A stretch of DNA of 5,469 nucleotides. Source: Flavobacteriaceae bacterium UBA5534. GTDB taxonomy: Bacteria > Bacteroidota > Bacteroidia > Flavobacteriales > Flavobacteriaceae. The stretch spans positions 513 through 5,981 of the forward strand of contig DINS01000018.1 of the NCBI GenBank assembly GCA_002426015.1, in the 5' to 3' direction. Shown piece after piece: positions 5,423 to 5,469 of the stretch (within the stretch, counting starts at the first letter, position 1; each line of letters starts with the position of its first letter). The translations under genes were made by a program, and so were the position numbers. The notes beneath the pieces are model-generated. The model did no database searches and was not told the origin of the DNA. It was given only the letters and a program-made list of their open reading frames with translations.

Positions 5423-5434
5423 TTTAAAATTATG
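5423..5434 (+). promoter_or_regulatory. A/T-rich translation leader, copy 2
   Basis: TTTAAAATTATG here is a 12-base exact match to the leader of the SHOCT gene at 5187-5198, ending in the start codon of the next gene. It supports ATG 5432 as a true start. Confidence 0.4.
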
Positions 5435-5469
5435 TATCGATTAAACGTAAAAAAACTCGGATTTGCTTT
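5432..5469 (+). CDS. start of a probable DUF5676 membrane protein (cut by window end)
   Basis: Twelve complete codons and two bases are visible, reading MYRLNVKKLGFA. This N-terminus resembles small Bacteroidota membrane proteins of the DUF5676 family, which begin with a short basic RLNVKKLG-like stretch before the first hydrophobic helix and are found with copper genes. It begins 17 bases after the SHOCT stop codon and has the same 12-base leader. The amount of sequence is too small for a firm family call; that a gene starts here is much safer than its identity. Confidence 0.5.
   Translation, partial: MYRLNVKKLGFA

Overview
This AT-rich window reads as a metal-handling locus, most likely for copper, from a member of the Bacteroidota and probably of class Flavobacteriia. 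The taxonomic reading rests on four things. No gene start has a Shine-Dalgarno sequence; starts are preceded by A/T-rich leaders instead. A HYC_CC_PP-type protein is present. There is an AraC-type regulator fused to an HMA-like domain. The outer-membrane proteins end in Phe. All recognised genes lie on the + strand.

Layout. (1) Bases 2-736 hold the 3' end of a FecA-like TonB-dependent receptor. (2) A 160-base gap follows, with a weak terminator-like hairpin and a larger imperfect inverted repeat (804-836). (3) A small Cys-rich exported HYC_CC_PP-type protein starts with GTG at 897. (4) The 143-base gap 1320-1462 holds a short hairpin and, on the minus strand, 35 stop-free codons that look like protein but have no start; this may be a gene remnant. 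(5) An HMA-AraC fusion regulator occupies 1463-2071. (6) Bases 2144-4085 form a compact cytochrome c, porin, lipoprotein cytochrome c module; the first two genes overlap by 4 bases. A strong inverted repeat at 4094-4138 follows and probably ends or attenuates this transcript. (7) From 4183 to the window end runs a series of small genes: a very Met-rich lipoprotein, a two-helix membrane protein with a His-rich tail (DUF2933-like), a free-standing HMA metallochaperone, a one-helix SHOCT protein, and the first 12 codons of what looks like a DUF5676 membrane protein.

Working model (inference). The HMA-AraC protein senses Cu(I) or a similar soft metal and controls the neighbours. The Met-rich lipoprotein and His-rich membrane protein buffer metal in the envelope, and the HMA protein carries it in the cytoplasm, probably to a P-type ATPase or efflux pump outside the window. 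The porin with two monohaem cytochromes may couple outer-membrane passage to redox chemistry. The TonB receptor and HYC protein form an envelope pair upstream. The families and motifs are visible in the sequence. The metal identity, the redox role and the regulatory links are not shown by it.

No tRNA, rRNA, CRISPR array, insertion sequence or clear promoter with the Bacteroidota -7/-33 consensus was found. No stretch longer than 300 bases lacks a gene.
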